64,000 nucleotides of DNA from an uncultured Marinobacter sp. (GTDB lineage Bacteria; Pseudomonadota; Gammaproteobacteria; Pseudomonadales; Oleiphilaceae): contig NZ_CAJXKQ010000019.1 in the NCBI RefSeq assembly GCF_913055835.1, positions 1 to 64,000 of the forward strand, written 5' to 3'. The notes beneath the pieces are model-generated. The model worked only from the letters and a program-made list of their open reading frames with translations, did not search any database and was not told where the DNA came from. Positions 1 through 9,875 of this stretch are shown piece after piece; the stretch's first letter is position 1, and every line of letters begins with the position of its first letter. Both the position numbers and the translations under genes were made by a program.

Positions 1-494
1 CTCTGTCTCCGCCGACGGGTGTCGAAGTGCGCCAGGTGTTGACGGCCGAGGATATGTTGCGGGCAGCCTCGGCTGCCGTGGATGAAGGTTGCGACCTTTT
101 TATTGCAACGGCGGCCGTCGCGGATTACCGTCCGGAAACCTGCGCCGGGGACAAGATCAAGAAATCCAGTGAGGCCATGGCGCTCTCGCTGGTGCGCAAC
201 CCGGACACCCTGGCAACCATTGCCGGGCGTGATGATGCGCCCTTTACCGTGGGTTTCGCGGCGGAAACCTCCGACGTTTCCAGCTACGCCACTGACAAAA
301 TGCAACGCAAGAAACTGAACATGATCGTGGCCAACGACGTTTCTGTGGCGGGCCTGGGTTTCAACAGCGACAACAATGCGGTCACCGTGTTCTGGCCGGG
401 TGGCCAGACGTCCATCGGGCCGGACAGTAAAACGAGCATTGCCCGAGAACTTGTGGCAATGATAAGCGAACATCTTGGTCAGGCCGCCCGCTGA
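1..494 (+). CDS. coaBC: Phosphopantothenoylcysteine decarboxylase/synthetase, C-terminal part (partial)
   Basis: This is the 3' end of a gene that starts before the window; the reading frame is open from base 3. It encodes the end of the CoaB half of the bifunctional CoA-biosynthesis enzyme, which joins 4'-phosphopantothenate to cysteine using CTP. The motif AAVADYRP followed by the lysine-rich KIKK segment is the typical CoaB signature, and FAAETSD and NDVS follow as in the family. The next gene is dut, 42 bp downstream; coaBC-dut-algC-argB is a common order in Pseudomonas and relatives. A GTG at 27 is internal to the gene and should not be taken as its start. Confidence 0.93.
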   Translation, partial: LSPPTGVEVRQVLTAEDMLRAASAAVDEGCDLFIATAAVADYRPETCAGDKIKKSSEAMALSLVRNPDTLATIAGRDDAPFTVGFAAETSDVSSYATDKMQRKKLNMIVANDVSVAGLGFNSDNNAVTVFWPGGQTSIGPDSKTSIARELVAMISEHLGQAAR

Positions 495-536
495 GTCAGC
501 GACGCCTGCCTGGTAGCACAATCGACAGGACCCCTC

Positions 537-998
537 ATGAGCAGGAAAAACCTTCAGGTACGTATTCTGGATGACCGTATCGGTAACCAGATTCCCTTTC
601 CCGAATATGCCACCGAAGGCTCTGCCGGCCTTGATCTCAGGGCATGCCTTGACGAGCCTTTGACCCTGGAGCCGGGTGATACTCAACTGATCCGTACTGG
701 TTTGTCGATTCACATCGCAGATCCGTCACTGGCGGCCATGATCCTGCCCCGAAGCGGGCTCGGCCACAAGCATGGCATCGTACTCGGCAACCTGGTGGGT
801 TTGATCGATTCGGACTACCAGGGCGAGTTGATGGTGTCTTGCTGGAACCGGGGGCGCACCGCCTTCACGGTGGACGTGGGCGAACGCCTGGCCCAGTTGG
901 TGCTGGTGCCCGTCGTCCAGGCTGATTTTGAAGTGGTTTCGGAATTTGACGCCAGTGCCCGTGGTGACGGTGGCTTTGGTTCCACTGGTACGCGGTGA
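537..998 (+). CDS. dut: dUTP diphosphatase (trimeric dUTPase)
   Basis: Hydrolyses dUTP to dUMP and pyrophosphate, keeping uracil out of DNA and supplying dUMP for thymidylate synthesis. The 153-aa protein carries the five trimeric dUTPase motifs in order: [23 protein letters not shown] with the catalytic Asp, GERLAQLV, and the glycine-rich C-terminal [10 protein letters not shown] that closes over the active site. The length is normal for the family. It starts 42 bp after coaBC, probably in the same transcript. Confidence 0.97.
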   Translation: MSRKNLQVRILDDRIGNQIPFPEYATEGSAGLDLRACLDEPLTLEPGDTQLIRTGLSIHIADPSLAAMILPRSGLGHKHGIVLGNLVGLIDSDYQGELMVSCWNRGRTAFTVDVGERLAQLVLVPVVQADFEVVSEFDASARGDGGFGSTGTR

Positions 999-1093
999 GC
1001 TGGAGGCCGGTCACGCAGAACCGCGTGCCGGCGTCTATACTTTGCGGGTAACTGCTTGTCCAGGACGATAAAATTACAACTGCAGGATGGACT

Positions 1094-3736
1094 ATGAAGC
1101 TGGGTAGAAAGAAAGATGCCGACACGTCCGTTGATGAAAAGCCATCAAAGAAGGCGGTAAAAAAGCAAAAGGACAGCGCCTCGGGCCCCAAGCTCAAGAG
1201 GCTTAATTCCGTGGCAGTAAACCAGTCACTGGTCGTGGTCCTGGCGGGCGTGATCGCCGTTGCATTGCTTAATTTTCTGGTGGTCCAGCCCTCGGCAAAG
1301 GAACGCTTCGAGTCATTGAAAGTCCTGGAGGCCGATGCCGCAGCGCTTCGACTGAATCAGTATTTTGACCAGGTCCAGAAAAGCGTTAATGGTCTGGCCA
1401 CCCAGCCGCACGTGATTGAGGCGCTGAACAGCCCCAACGAGATACCGCCAACCGAGGTGCAACTGGCGGATTCACTGCCTGGCGTTGAGGCGGTCCATCT
1501 GTTTCCTTACCGAGACATTCCCCGTACCTCAAGCAATGAAGGGCTGCTGGGTTTCTCGGGTCTTGAGCTGGCCCGGCGCGCTGAAACCGGCCAGCGACTC
1601 TTTCCTGATGCGTTTCCCCGGGATAATCGCTGGTTTTTCCAGATGGCGACCCCGGTTCGTAATCCAACGAGCAATGCGGTTATCGGAAGCCTGCTGATCA
1701 TTTTCGACTCAGGCCAGATCCAGCCGCTGTTGCAAGTGGTCAATTCCAGTCTTGGAGGTCAGCTTGCGCTGGTGCAGACGGTGTCCGGCTCCTCCCGCAC
1801 CGTCATCAGTAATGGCAATGGCTCCGGGAGTGCCGAATCCCGAACGCTGACCAACCCTGACTGGACGGTGACCTACACCCCTGCCAGATCATCCGCTGCA
1901 CCGGTGGATATTGTGATGATCGCCCTTCTGGTCGGGGTTCCGGCGCTGATCGCTGCCATCATCGTCTGGGTCCTGCTGGGCGGTGCCCAGAAGGGATTGC
2001 GTCAGGACGTGACGGCCCTGATCCAGTGGGCTCACAAGGTTTTCGGGGGCGAACGGGTAAAACTGCCAGCCTTCCGCTGGGATATGGTGGCTTCAACCGG
2101 TGAGGTGCTGTACCGGTTGTCCCAGGTGGTTGATAAACGTGTCGCCAAGGCCGCGGAAACCGCAAAGCCCAGGCAGGCCGGCTCCGGAAAGGCTGGCGGC
2201 GGCGCTACCAAGGGCAGCGATGAGCCGCTGTTCCAGGACAAGGACATGCCAGACATCGACATGCTCGATGGCGACGAGGACGTTCTCGGCTTTGGCAGCG
2301 GCGACGATACGGTCTTCGGATCGGGTGATACCCCGGAGGTAGAAGAGGTAGCCCTGCCCCAGGTGGAGCTTTCCCCGGACATTTTCCGGGCCTATGACAT
2401 TCGGGGTATTGTCGGCGAAACCCTGACCGGCGAGGGCGTGGAAGTCATTGGTCGGGCCATTGGTTCCGAGGCCCTGGAACGAGGGGTTGAGAGCCTCTGC
2501 ATTGGCTATGATGGGCGACACTCCAGTCCTGATCTGGCGGATGCCCTGGCTCGCGGTGTGATGGCCGCCGGGTGCAACGTGATTCACGTGGGTGCCGTGC
2601 CCACGCCGGTGCTGTATTTTGCCACTCACGAACTCCAGACCGGCTCCGGTGTGATGGTGACCGGCAGTCACAACCCGGCCAACTACAACGGCCTTAAGAT
2701 CATGTTGGGCGGGGAAACCCTTTCAGGTGAGGCCATCCAGAAACTGTATCAGCGCATTCAGACCGGGGATTTTGCCAGCGGTCGGGGCAGCCAGAGCACC
2801 GAAGACGTTCGTCGTGCCTACCTGGACCGTATTGTTGGCGATATTGCGGTCGCGGCACCACTCAAAGTCGTGGTTGATGCCGGTAATGGCATTGCCGGTG
2901 AGCTGGCGCCGATGCTGATCGAGGAGTTGGGCTGCGAAGTGATTCCGCTGTACTGCGACGTGGACGGTGACTTCCCGAATCATCATCCCGATCCCGGAAA
3001 GCCCGCGAATCTTGCGGATCTGATTGCCCGGGTTGAATCCGAAGGGGCCGACATTGGTCTGGCCTTCGATGGCGACGGTGACCGCTTGGGCGTTGTGACC
3101 AATTCCGGCAAGATCATCTGGCCGGATCGCCTGATGATGCTGTTCGCCCGGGATGTGGTGTCCCGGAATCCGGGTGCTGACGTTCTCTACGACGTGAAGT
3201 GCAGCCGCAGGCTGGCTGGTGTGATTTCCGAAGCGGGTGGCCGACCCATCATGTGGAAAACCGGGCATTCATTGATGAAAGCAAAAATGAAAGAGACCGG
3301 CGCCCTTCTGGCCGGGGAAATGAGCGGTCACATCTTCTTTGGCGAGCGCTGGTTCGGTTTTGATGATGGTCTTTATTCCGCCGCCCGCCTGCTGGAAATT
3401 CTGGGCATTGAAGACCGGCACAGTGATGAAGTGTTCGAGGATTTTCCAGAAGATATCAGCACACCGGAGCTGAATGTCGAAGTGACCGAAAGCTCCAAGT
3501 TCGACATCATTAAACGTCTCGGGGAGGCCGGCGACTTCGGTGACGGCAACATCAGCACCATTGACGGTATCCGAGTGGACTACACCGATGGCTGGGGGCT
3601 ATGCCGGGCATCAAACACCACACCAGTGCTGGTTCTGCGTTTTGAGGCGGAGACCGAGGAGGCACTGGAACGTATCAAGTCTGTGTTCCGGCAGCAGTTG
3701 CAGAAGGTAGCGCCGGATCTGGTGGCGGAATTCTGA
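1094..3736 (+). CDS. algC: Phosphomannomutase/phosphoglucomutase with membrane-anchored N-terminal extension
   Basis: Interconverts hexose 1- and 6-phosphates for exopolysaccharide, LPS and alginate-type precursors. The catalytic part spans about residues 428-880 and matches the size of classical AlgC. It begins PDIFRAYDIRG, has the phosphoserine loop TGSHNP with Ser525, and the Mg-binding DGDGDR at 659-664. In front are about 427 extra residues: a basic N-terminus, a membrane helix near 46-64, a probable periplasmic segment to about 272, a second helix near 273-295 and an acidic linker near 375-420. The extension resembles a two-helix sensor module and would anchor the enzyme at the inner membrane. 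The whole gene is one open frame from ATG 1094, so this is not an annotation fusion. Long AlgC forms are also annotated in Pseudomonas. Confidence 0.94.
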   Translation: MKLGRKKDADTSVDEKPSKKAVKKQKDSASGPKLKRLNSVAVNQSLVVVLAGVIAVALLNFLVVQPSAKERFESLKVLEADAAALRLNQYFDQVQKSVNGLATQPHVIEALNSPNEIPPTEVQLADSLPGVEAVHLFPYRDIPRTSSNEGLLGFSGLELARRAETGQRLFPDAFPRDNRWFFQMATPVRNPTSNAVIGSLLIIFDSGQIQPLLQVVNSSLGGQLALVQTVSGSSRTVISNGNGSGSAESRTLTNPDWTVTYTPARSSAAPVDIVMIALLVGVPALIAAIIVWVLLGGAQKGLRQDVTALIQWAHKVFGGERVKLPAFRWDMVASTGEVLYRLSQVVDKRVAKAAETAKPRQAGSGKAGGGATKGSDEPLFQDKDMPDIDMLDGDEDVLGFGSGDDTVFGSGDTPEVEEVALPQVELSPDIFRAYDIRGIVGETLTGEGVEVIGRAIGSEALERGVESLCIGYDGRHSSPDLADALARGVMAAGCNVIHVGAVPTPVLYFATHELQTGSGVMVTGSHNPANYNGLKIMLGGETLSGEAIQKLYQRIQTGDFASGRGSQSTEDVRRAYLDRIVGDIAVAAPLKVVVDAGNGIAGELAPMLIEELGCEVIPLYCDVDGDFPNHHPDPGKPANLADLIARVESEGADIGLAFDGDGDRLGVVTNSGKIIWPDRLMMLFARDVVSRNPGADVLYDVKCSRRLAGVISEAGGRPIMWKTGHSLMKAKMKETGALLAGEMSGHIFFGERWFGFDDGLYSAARLLEILGIEDRHSDEVFEDFPEDISTPELNVEVTESSKFDIIKRLGEAGDFGDGNISTIDGIRVDYTDGWGLCRASNTTPVLVLRFEAETEEALERIKSVFRQQLQKVAPDLVAEF

Positions 3737-3784
3737 TCCCCGGGCCCGTGGGCAAATTCCAGACACGTATTAACTCAGGATTAA

Positions 3785-4693
<909 letters not shown>

Positions 4694-4717
4694 CGGCACC
4701 CGACAAGGAGTCTCCGG

Positions 4718-5968
4718 ATGAAGCGCCTGCTTGCGACGCTGGTGGTACTGGTTCTGATCGGCTTTGCCGCGTTCAAGGCGGGTGTCTGGTGGTTGGCAGA
4801 CCAGCGCATGGCCGACGCAAGACAGGCACTGGAACCCTATGGGGTGCTTCATCGGGGCAGCATCAGTTCCGGTGTTGAGGGCCGGCTGGTTCTTAACAAT
4901 GCCAGCTGGCAGGATTTTGAGCTGACCCAGCCGCTGGAGATAGCCAGGGTGGAGCTTGATACCGGCTCACCCGTCAGCTTGCTGTCTGCCCTCCTGGATC
5001 CGACGGGGCTACCGGCCCAGTGGACCCTGCGGCTCGATGGTCTGGGCCTGACCCTGGACCCGACGATGCTCCGGAACTGGGTCACCGCAGAAGGCGCCAA
5101 CAGCGAGGGTGATCCGGCGCTGTTTGTCCTTTCCTGCGCGCCGGATCCCCGCCAGCAACTGGGAAGCGGCGATCTGATCCGCATGGGCATCACAGCCCTC
5201 GCCGGAGACGGTTTCGTGCGTCAGACGCCCGGAAATCTCCATGCCGAGTTGAACACCGCCAACACCGGCAGTCTTGAGCTCGACTGGCCTGATGCCAGAG
5301 TCCGGATTCAGGATTCGGAGCTGACCATTTCCAGGGGCGCCGAGCCGATGAGCCTTATCCTGCGCGATGGCGGCCTGATGCGGCGTATTGCCGCCTACTG
5401 TGCCCGCGAAGCCGGCATTGAAACCGGCGAATGGGCCGGTCGGGCGATGGAAGCGCTGGTTGCCGGGCTGCAAGCTCGCGGACTTGCAGCCAGTGACCAG
5501 TTGAAAGCGCTATACCGACAGTGGCTGCTGGAAGGTGGCGAACTGACAGTGAGCTTGCAGCCAGATCAGCCTTTGTTCGGTGTTCCCGTTCGAGGAGCCG
5601 ATGACGATGGCGAGGGTCTGAGCTGGCCGGTTCGTTATAATGGGGCCGGCGTGCCAGACGTCTATCTGACCGAGGCCGAGCCTGTTGCCCAGGAAACGCC
5701 GGAAGTCTCGGTTGAACCGGTGGTGCCAAGGGAGGATCCGGAGACCGAGAGCTGGTACCCGGCGGAACTGGAGAACGCCGAACAATGGATTGACCGGCAG
5801 GTTCGGGTAACCCTGTCCAACGACAATGTCGTGGAGGGGCGTCTGGTAAGCGTCAGCGAACGCGAGCTGGAAGTGGCCCGCGTGGTTGCCGGTGGTGAAG
5901 TCGCCTATCCGATGTTGATCCGGGCCATCGTCAACTTTGAAGTCTGGCGACGCGGCCGTGCACAATGA
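4718..5968 (+). CDS. Unknown single-pass membrane or exported protein in the arg cluster
   Basis: I do not recognise this 416-aa protein. It starts with a short basic end and one hydrophobic helix (about residues 4-21, LLATLVVLVLIGFAAF), so most of it probably faces the periplasm. Residues 40-330 are a mixed, beta-rich region without a motif I can name. A Pro/Glu-rich linker (about 330-350) leads to a C-terminal domain of about 60 residues, from EQWIDRQVRVTLSNDN to the end, that reads like a small beta-barrel of the Sm/Tudor kind; this is a guess from pattern only. It begins 24 bp after argB and ends 26 bp before argE, so it is probably cotranscribed with both. Confidence 0.85.
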   Translation: MKRLLATLVVLVLIGFAAFKAGVWWLADQRMADARQALEPYGVLHRGSISSGVEGRLVLNNASWQDFELTQPLEIARVELDTGSPVSLLSALLDPTGLPAQWTLRLDGLGLTLDPTMLRNWVTAEGANSEGDPALFVLSCAPDPRQQLGSGDLIRMGITALAGDGFVRQTPGNLHAELNTANTGSLELDWPDARVRIQDSELTISRGAEPMSLILRDGGLMRRIAAYCAREAGIETGEWAGRAMEALVAGLQARGLAASDQLKALYRQWLLEGGELTVSLQPDQPLFGVPVRGADDDGEGLSWPVRYNGAGVPDVYLTEAEPVAQETPEVSVEPVVPREDPETESWYPAELENAEQWIDRQVRVTLSNDNVVEGRLVSVSERELEVARVVAGGEVAYPMLIRAIVNFEVWRRGRAQ

Positions 5969-5994
5969 TTCCATAGGGAATCTGAGAGGAAACT

Positions 5995-7164
5995 ATGTCG
6001 CAGTCCGATAGCAAATCTACAGCGGTGCCGGGCATTCGTGACATGCTTGCCCGTCTGATATCGCTGCCTTCCATCAGCAGTGCGTCGGCGAAGTGGGATC
6101 ACAGCAATGAGCCCGTGGTGCGAACCCTGGCGGAATGGCTCGAGGCTCTCGGGTTTTCTGTGGAAATCCTGGAAGTGCCGGGGATGCCCGGGAAGTTCAA
6201 CCTGATCGGAACCCTGGGCAGCGGCCCGGGCGGTCTGGTGCTGTCCGGCCACACCGACACGGTGCCCTTTGATGACAAACGCTGGCAGAGCGACCCCTTT
6301 ACCCTGACCGAGCGGGATAACCGCTGGTACGGGCTGGGCACCTGCGACATGAAAGGCTTTTTCCCGCTGGCCATCGAAGCGGCCAGAGCCTTTGTGGGCG
6401 AAGACCTCAAACAGCCCCTGATCATATTGGCCACGGCCGACGAAGAGAGTTCCATGGACGGCGCCCGGGCCCTGGCCGAAGCAGGCAAGCCCAAGGCCCG
6501 CTACGCGGTCATCGGCGAGCCCACCAGCCTTAAGCCGGTGCGCATGCACAAGGGCATCATGATGGAACGGTTGAAATTCGAGGGCCAGTCCGGCCACTCC
6601 TCCAATCCGGCCCTCGGCCGCAACGCCATGGAAGGGATGCACGAGGCGCTCACCGAGTTACTGGCGCTCCGCTCAGACTGGCAGGAAAAGTACCGGAACC
6701 CGAACTTCGAAGTACAGTTTCCAACCCTGAATCTTGGTTGCATCCACGGCGGTGACAACCCCAACCGCATCTGCGCCCAGTGCGAACTGCACTTTGATCT
6801 GCGCCCGCTGCCCGGCATGAACATGGAAACCCTGCGCCAGACCATCCTGAGCAAGGTCCAGCTGATCGCAGAACGCCGGGAACTGTCCCTGGAATTCGAA
6901 CCGCTCTTCGACGGCGTGCCACCGTTTGAAACCCCGGCCGATGCCGCTCTGGTCAAAGCTTGCGAGAAACTGACGGGCCATACCGCCCATGCCGTTGCCT
7001 TCGCCACGGAAGCGCCCTGGTTGCAGAAACTCGGCCTGGAAACCTTGGTCATGGGCCCCGGGTCCATCGATCAGGCGCACCAGCCCGATGAATTTATAGA
7101 GCTGTCCCAGCTTGACCCAACCGTCAAAGTTCTGCGAGGGCTGATCCGACAGTTTTGCCTTTAA
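5995..7164 (+). CDS. argE: Acetylornithine deacetylase
   Basis: Removes the acetyl group from N-acetylornithine to give ornithine in arginine synthesis; a zinc-dependent M20-family amidohydrolase. Visible motifs are SGHTDTVPFDD (metal ligand and catalytic Asp), GTCDMKG (bridging Asp) and ADEESS (catalytic Glu-Glu). The 389-aa length matches ArgE. The dimerisation domain lies in the middle, around the HKGIMMERLKFEGQSGHSSN segment. It is followed by a palindromic repeat element that separates it from argA. Confidence 0.94.
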   Translation: MSQSDSKSTAVPGIRDMLARLISLPSISSASAKWDHSNEPVVRTLAEWLEALGFSVEILEVPGMPGKFNLIGTLGSGPGGLVLSGHTDTVPFDDKRWQSDPFTLTERDNRWYGLGTCDMKGFFPLAIEAARAFVGEDLKQPLIILATADEESSMDGARALAEAGKPKARYAVIGEPTSLKPVRMHKGIMMERLKFEGQSGHSSNPALGRNAMEGMHEALTELLALRSDWQEKYRNPNFEVQFPTLNLGCIHGGDNPNRICAQCELHFDLRPLPGMNMETLRQTILSKVQLIAERRELSLEFEPLFDGVPPFETPADAALVKACEKLTGHTAHAVAFATEAPWLQKLGLETLVMGPGSIDQAHQPDEFIELSQLDPTVKVLRGLIRQFCL

Positions 7165-7191
7165 GACGGAGTCCGGGTCAAATAGGGGGCT

Positions 7192-7302
7192 GAACACTGT
7201 CGGGAGCCCTCTCCAAAACACGCCCGTAAATACGTCCCTGTAGGGCTCGGTCGCGCCATCCCTGGCGCTCCACGGTTTTGGAGAGGGCTCCCGACAGTGT
7301 TC
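7192..7302. repeat. Palindromic dispersed element, copy A
   Basis: Perfect 28-bp inverted repeat: left arm 7192-7219, right arm 7275-7302, enclosing 55 bp. The loop holds a second stem, gcgcca (7253-7258) and tggcgc (7263-7268). The loop sequence from 7216 (aaaacacgcccgtaaatacg, then tccctgtagggc) is nearly identical to the loop of copy B at 49021-49120, read on the other strand, but the outer arms differ in sequence while staying self-complementary. It lies between argE and argA and could form a strong cruciform or act as a transcription stop for argE. Confidence 0.9.
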
Positions 7303-7352
7303 GTTAGACTGAATTGCCGGCCGCGTAAAGAAAAAAGCTTGGAGTATTCGAA

Positions 7353-8660
7353 TTGAAATCAAACGACTGGCTGCATGGATTCCGCCATTCATCCCCCTAC
7401 ATCAACGCCCACCGCGGGCGCACGGTGGTGCTGACCATTCCGGGGGATGCGATTGAGCACGGGAATTTCATCAACATCATTCATGACATTGCGCTGCTGA
7501 GCAGTCTTGGTGTGCGGCTGGTCGTTGCCTTTGGTGCCCGTGCGCAGATTCAGGCGCGGCTGGATGCTGCCGGTGTGGAATCGTCGTTTGCTAAAGGTCT
7601 GCGGATTACACCGCAAGAGCACCTCAGCATGGTGATGGAGGCTGTCGGTGGCCTGAGAGCTTACCTGGAAAGCCATCTTTCCATGGGGCTGGTCAATTCC
7701 CCGATGCACAATGCCCGTATCCGGGTGAGTGGTGGCAATTATGTGGCTGCGAAGCCCGTGGGTGTGCTCGACGGTATTGATTTTGGCCATACCGGCAAGG
7801 TGCGCCGGGTGGATGTGGCTGGCATCGAGAAGCTGCTGGAGCTTGGCCACATTGTGCTGTTGCCGCCCATGGGCTATTCGCCCACCGGGGATGCCTTCAA
7901 CCTCTCCTACGAGGATGTGGGCAGTCAGGTGGCGGCGGCGTTGCAGGCCGAGAAGCTGATGGTATTCATTGATGATCCCGGCCTGCAGGAAGAGGACGGC
8001 ACCCTGATCAGGGAACTGTCAGCCCGTCAGGCGTCCGAGCGTCTGGCTTCCGGGGCGGTGACCGGCCACGACGCCGACTTGCTCCGGGCGGCCTGTGATG
8101 CCTGTGTGAAGGGCGTACGGCGTGCTCACATCATCAGCTATGTGGACGACGGGGCGTTACTGAAGGAACTGTTTACTCGGGACGGTGCCGGCACGCTGGT
8201 CAGTGGCGATCACTACGAGCAGTTCCGGCAGGCCAGGGTCGAGGATATCGGCGGGATTCTGGAGCTGATCCAGCCGCTGGAGGAACAGGGCATTCTGGTG
8301 CGTCGTTCCCGGGAGATGCTGGAAACCGAGATTGACCGGTTTGTTGTGGCAGAGCGTGACGGCACCATCGTTGGCTGTGCCGCTCTCTACAGTTATCCCG
8401 AGGAGGGCGCCGGCGAGCTGTCCTGTTTTGCCGTGGATCCGAATTATCGCCGGTCGGGGCGGGGTGATGAAATTCTGGCGATGGTCGAGAAGCTGGCCCG
8501 GGGGCATGGCCTCCAGAAGCTGTTTGTGCTGACTACCCAGACTGAGCACTGGTTTCGGGAGCGGGGTTTCCAGCCTTCTACCGTGCAGGCCTTGCCCGGG
8601 CCAAAGCTGGCCTCCTATAACACCCAGCGTAATTCAAAGGTGTTCTTCAAACCGCTCTGA
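7353..8660 (+). CDS. argA: Amino-acid N-acetyltransferase (N-acetylglutamate synthase)
   Basis: First step of arginine synthesis: acetyl-CoA plus glutamate gives N-acetylglutamate. The 435-aa protein has an amino-acid-kinase-like regulatory domain (about 1-285, related to ArgB but without full kinase motifs) and a C-terminal GNAT acetyltransferase domain (about 290-435) with the acetyl-CoA loop region YRRSGRGDEIL. The start is TTG at 7353, supported by a GGAG ribosome site at 7341-7344. The end overlaps the convergent aminopeptidase gene by 27 bp. Arginine feedback on the N-terminal domain is expected from the family. Confidence 0.96.
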   Translation: MKSNDWLHGFRHSSPYINAHRGRTVVLTIPGDAIEHGNFINIIHDIALLSSLGVRLVVAFGARAQIQARLDAAGVESSFAKGLRITPQEHLSMVMEAVGGLRAYLESHLSMGLVNSPMHNARIRVSGGNYVAAKPVGVLDGIDFGHTGKVRRVDVAGIEKLLELGHIVLLPPMGYSPTGDAFNLSYEDVGSQVAAALQAEKLMVFIDDPGLQEEDGTLIRELSARQASERLASGAVTGHDADLLRAACDACVKGVRRAHIISYVDDGALLKELFTRDGAGTLVSGDHYEQFRQARVEDIGGILELIQPLEEQGILVRRSREMLETEIDRFVVAERDGTIVGCAALYSYPEEGAGELSCFAVDPNYRRSGRGDEILAMVEKLARGHGLQKLFVLTTQTEHWFRERGFQPSTVQALPGPKLASYNTQRNSKVFFKPL

Positions 8661-9704
8661 AAGGGCAGCCAGGTAGTCGGACCTCTCGGGTTCAGGCTCT
8701 TCTGACAGTGCCTCGACGGCCTGATAAAAAGCCGGGAAATCGTAGTCTGCGTCCCGGAGCATCTGCCGGAATGCCGGTACGTGCTGGTTGTACTGGCGAA
8801 ACAGCGCAACATTGGCATTGTTCAGGCTGACCGGTGCCGGTCCGAAAGGGCCAGGTTCGGGCCAGTCTGCGGAAAGCTCCTGATAGGCTAGCGCCAGATC
8901 CTCGAAAATGGCTGCCTTTCGGTTTCGCAATTGGTCATCTGGCAAGCTGTCCTGCTGAGCGTACAGTGCCTCCAGTCGGGCGCTGAAGTCCTCCACCAGG
9001 GCCAGGGTCTGGTTTCGGCGAGCAAGACGGCCCAGCGCCTCCTGGAACTGTCCGGGCTTGCCCTGTTCTGATAACCAGAGTCTGAGCCCCTCCAACTCCA
9101 CCGCGGTGGCGAAGCTTTCGTTAAAGGCCGTGTCGTCGGCAATGTAGACCACCCGGTGGGCAAGTTCGTGGAACATCAGGGCAACCATGCGATCCTCCGC
9201 CAGCCGGGTAAAACCGGTGTGCAGCGGGTCATCGAACCAGCCGAGGGTGGAATAGGCTGTCACGCCACCGATAAAGGTGTCGAAGCCCTGGTTGCCGAAT
9301 TGCGCCTCTTCGGCACGGGCATCCTCCAGGCTGTAGTATCCGCGGTAGGCCTGGCAGCCGAGAATCGGATAGCACCAGCGGTGGGGCTCCAGAGAGAATT
9401 CCGGAACGGCCACCAGATTCACCACCACCCAGGGTCTGTTGAGCTGCACGTAGTCGCTGAAGGCTTCTCCCACCGGCAGGGCCAGTCGTTGAGCGGCGAA
9501 GTCCCTGGCCTGTTGTGCCAGCGAGAGTTTTCCGCGCAGCTCCCGTGGAGTCTCATTGTTTGCGAGGATCTTCTCCACCGGTTCCCCGGCCATCATCAGG
9601 GATAGATGCCCACTGACAGCTTGCGAATAGTAGCCAATGGTCGAACAGCCGTTAAGCATTGTTACCAGTAGCAAAAGTAGATAGATCTGACTAAGCTGTT
9701 TCAT
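8634..9704 (-). CDS. Lipoprotein aminopeptidase (DUF2265/COG4324 type)
   Basis: Predicted zinc aminopeptidase exported and lipid-anchored: the N-terminus is a signal sequence ending LNGC|S, a lipobox. The zinc motif HELAH is present in MFHELAHRVVY, followed downstream by NESFATAVELEG, which supplies the third ligand in such families. The domain fits predicted aminopeptidases of about 350 aa found in many Gammaproteobacteria. Its substrate is not known from the sequence. The gene stands alone, and its 3' end overlaps argA by 27 bp. Confidence 0.85.
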   Translation of the reverse strand: MKQLSQIYLLLLLVTMLNGCSTIGYYSQAVSGHLSLMMAGEPVEKILANNETPRELRGKLSLAQQARDFAAQRLALPVGEAFSDYVQLNRPWVVVNLVAVPEFSLEPHRWCYPILGCQAYRGYYSLEDARAEEAQFGNQGFDTFIGGVTAYSTLGWFDDPLHTGFTRLAEDRMVALMFHELAHRVVYIADDTAFNESFATAVELEGLRLWLSEQGKPGQFQEALGRLARRNQTLALVEDFSARLEALYAQQDSLPDDQLRNRKAAIFEDLALAYQELSADWPEPGPFGPAPVSLNNANVALFRQYNQHVPAFRQMLRDADYDFPAFYQAVEALSEEPEPERSDYLAALSERFEEHL

Positions 9705-9875
9705 GGGTCAGGATGTTATAGTGGATTGGTTTGCCTGTGGGGGCCAGGCCGCTATAGTACAGTCATGGTCTCTATAGTAGCAGCCGGTGGCATCCGCCAT
9801 CGTTTCAGGGACGTGAGTCGGTACCGGACAGTTTGTCGGGTGACTGGTCCGGCTTTACGAGATATCAGGTAGTTC

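Noticed and set aside
6673..7392. Minus-strand frame reading YRDVFTGVFW through copy A of the repeat
   Set aside because: The same peptide-like string appears when copy B is read, but this reflects the shared repeat, not a gene. The frame is otherwise antisense to argE.
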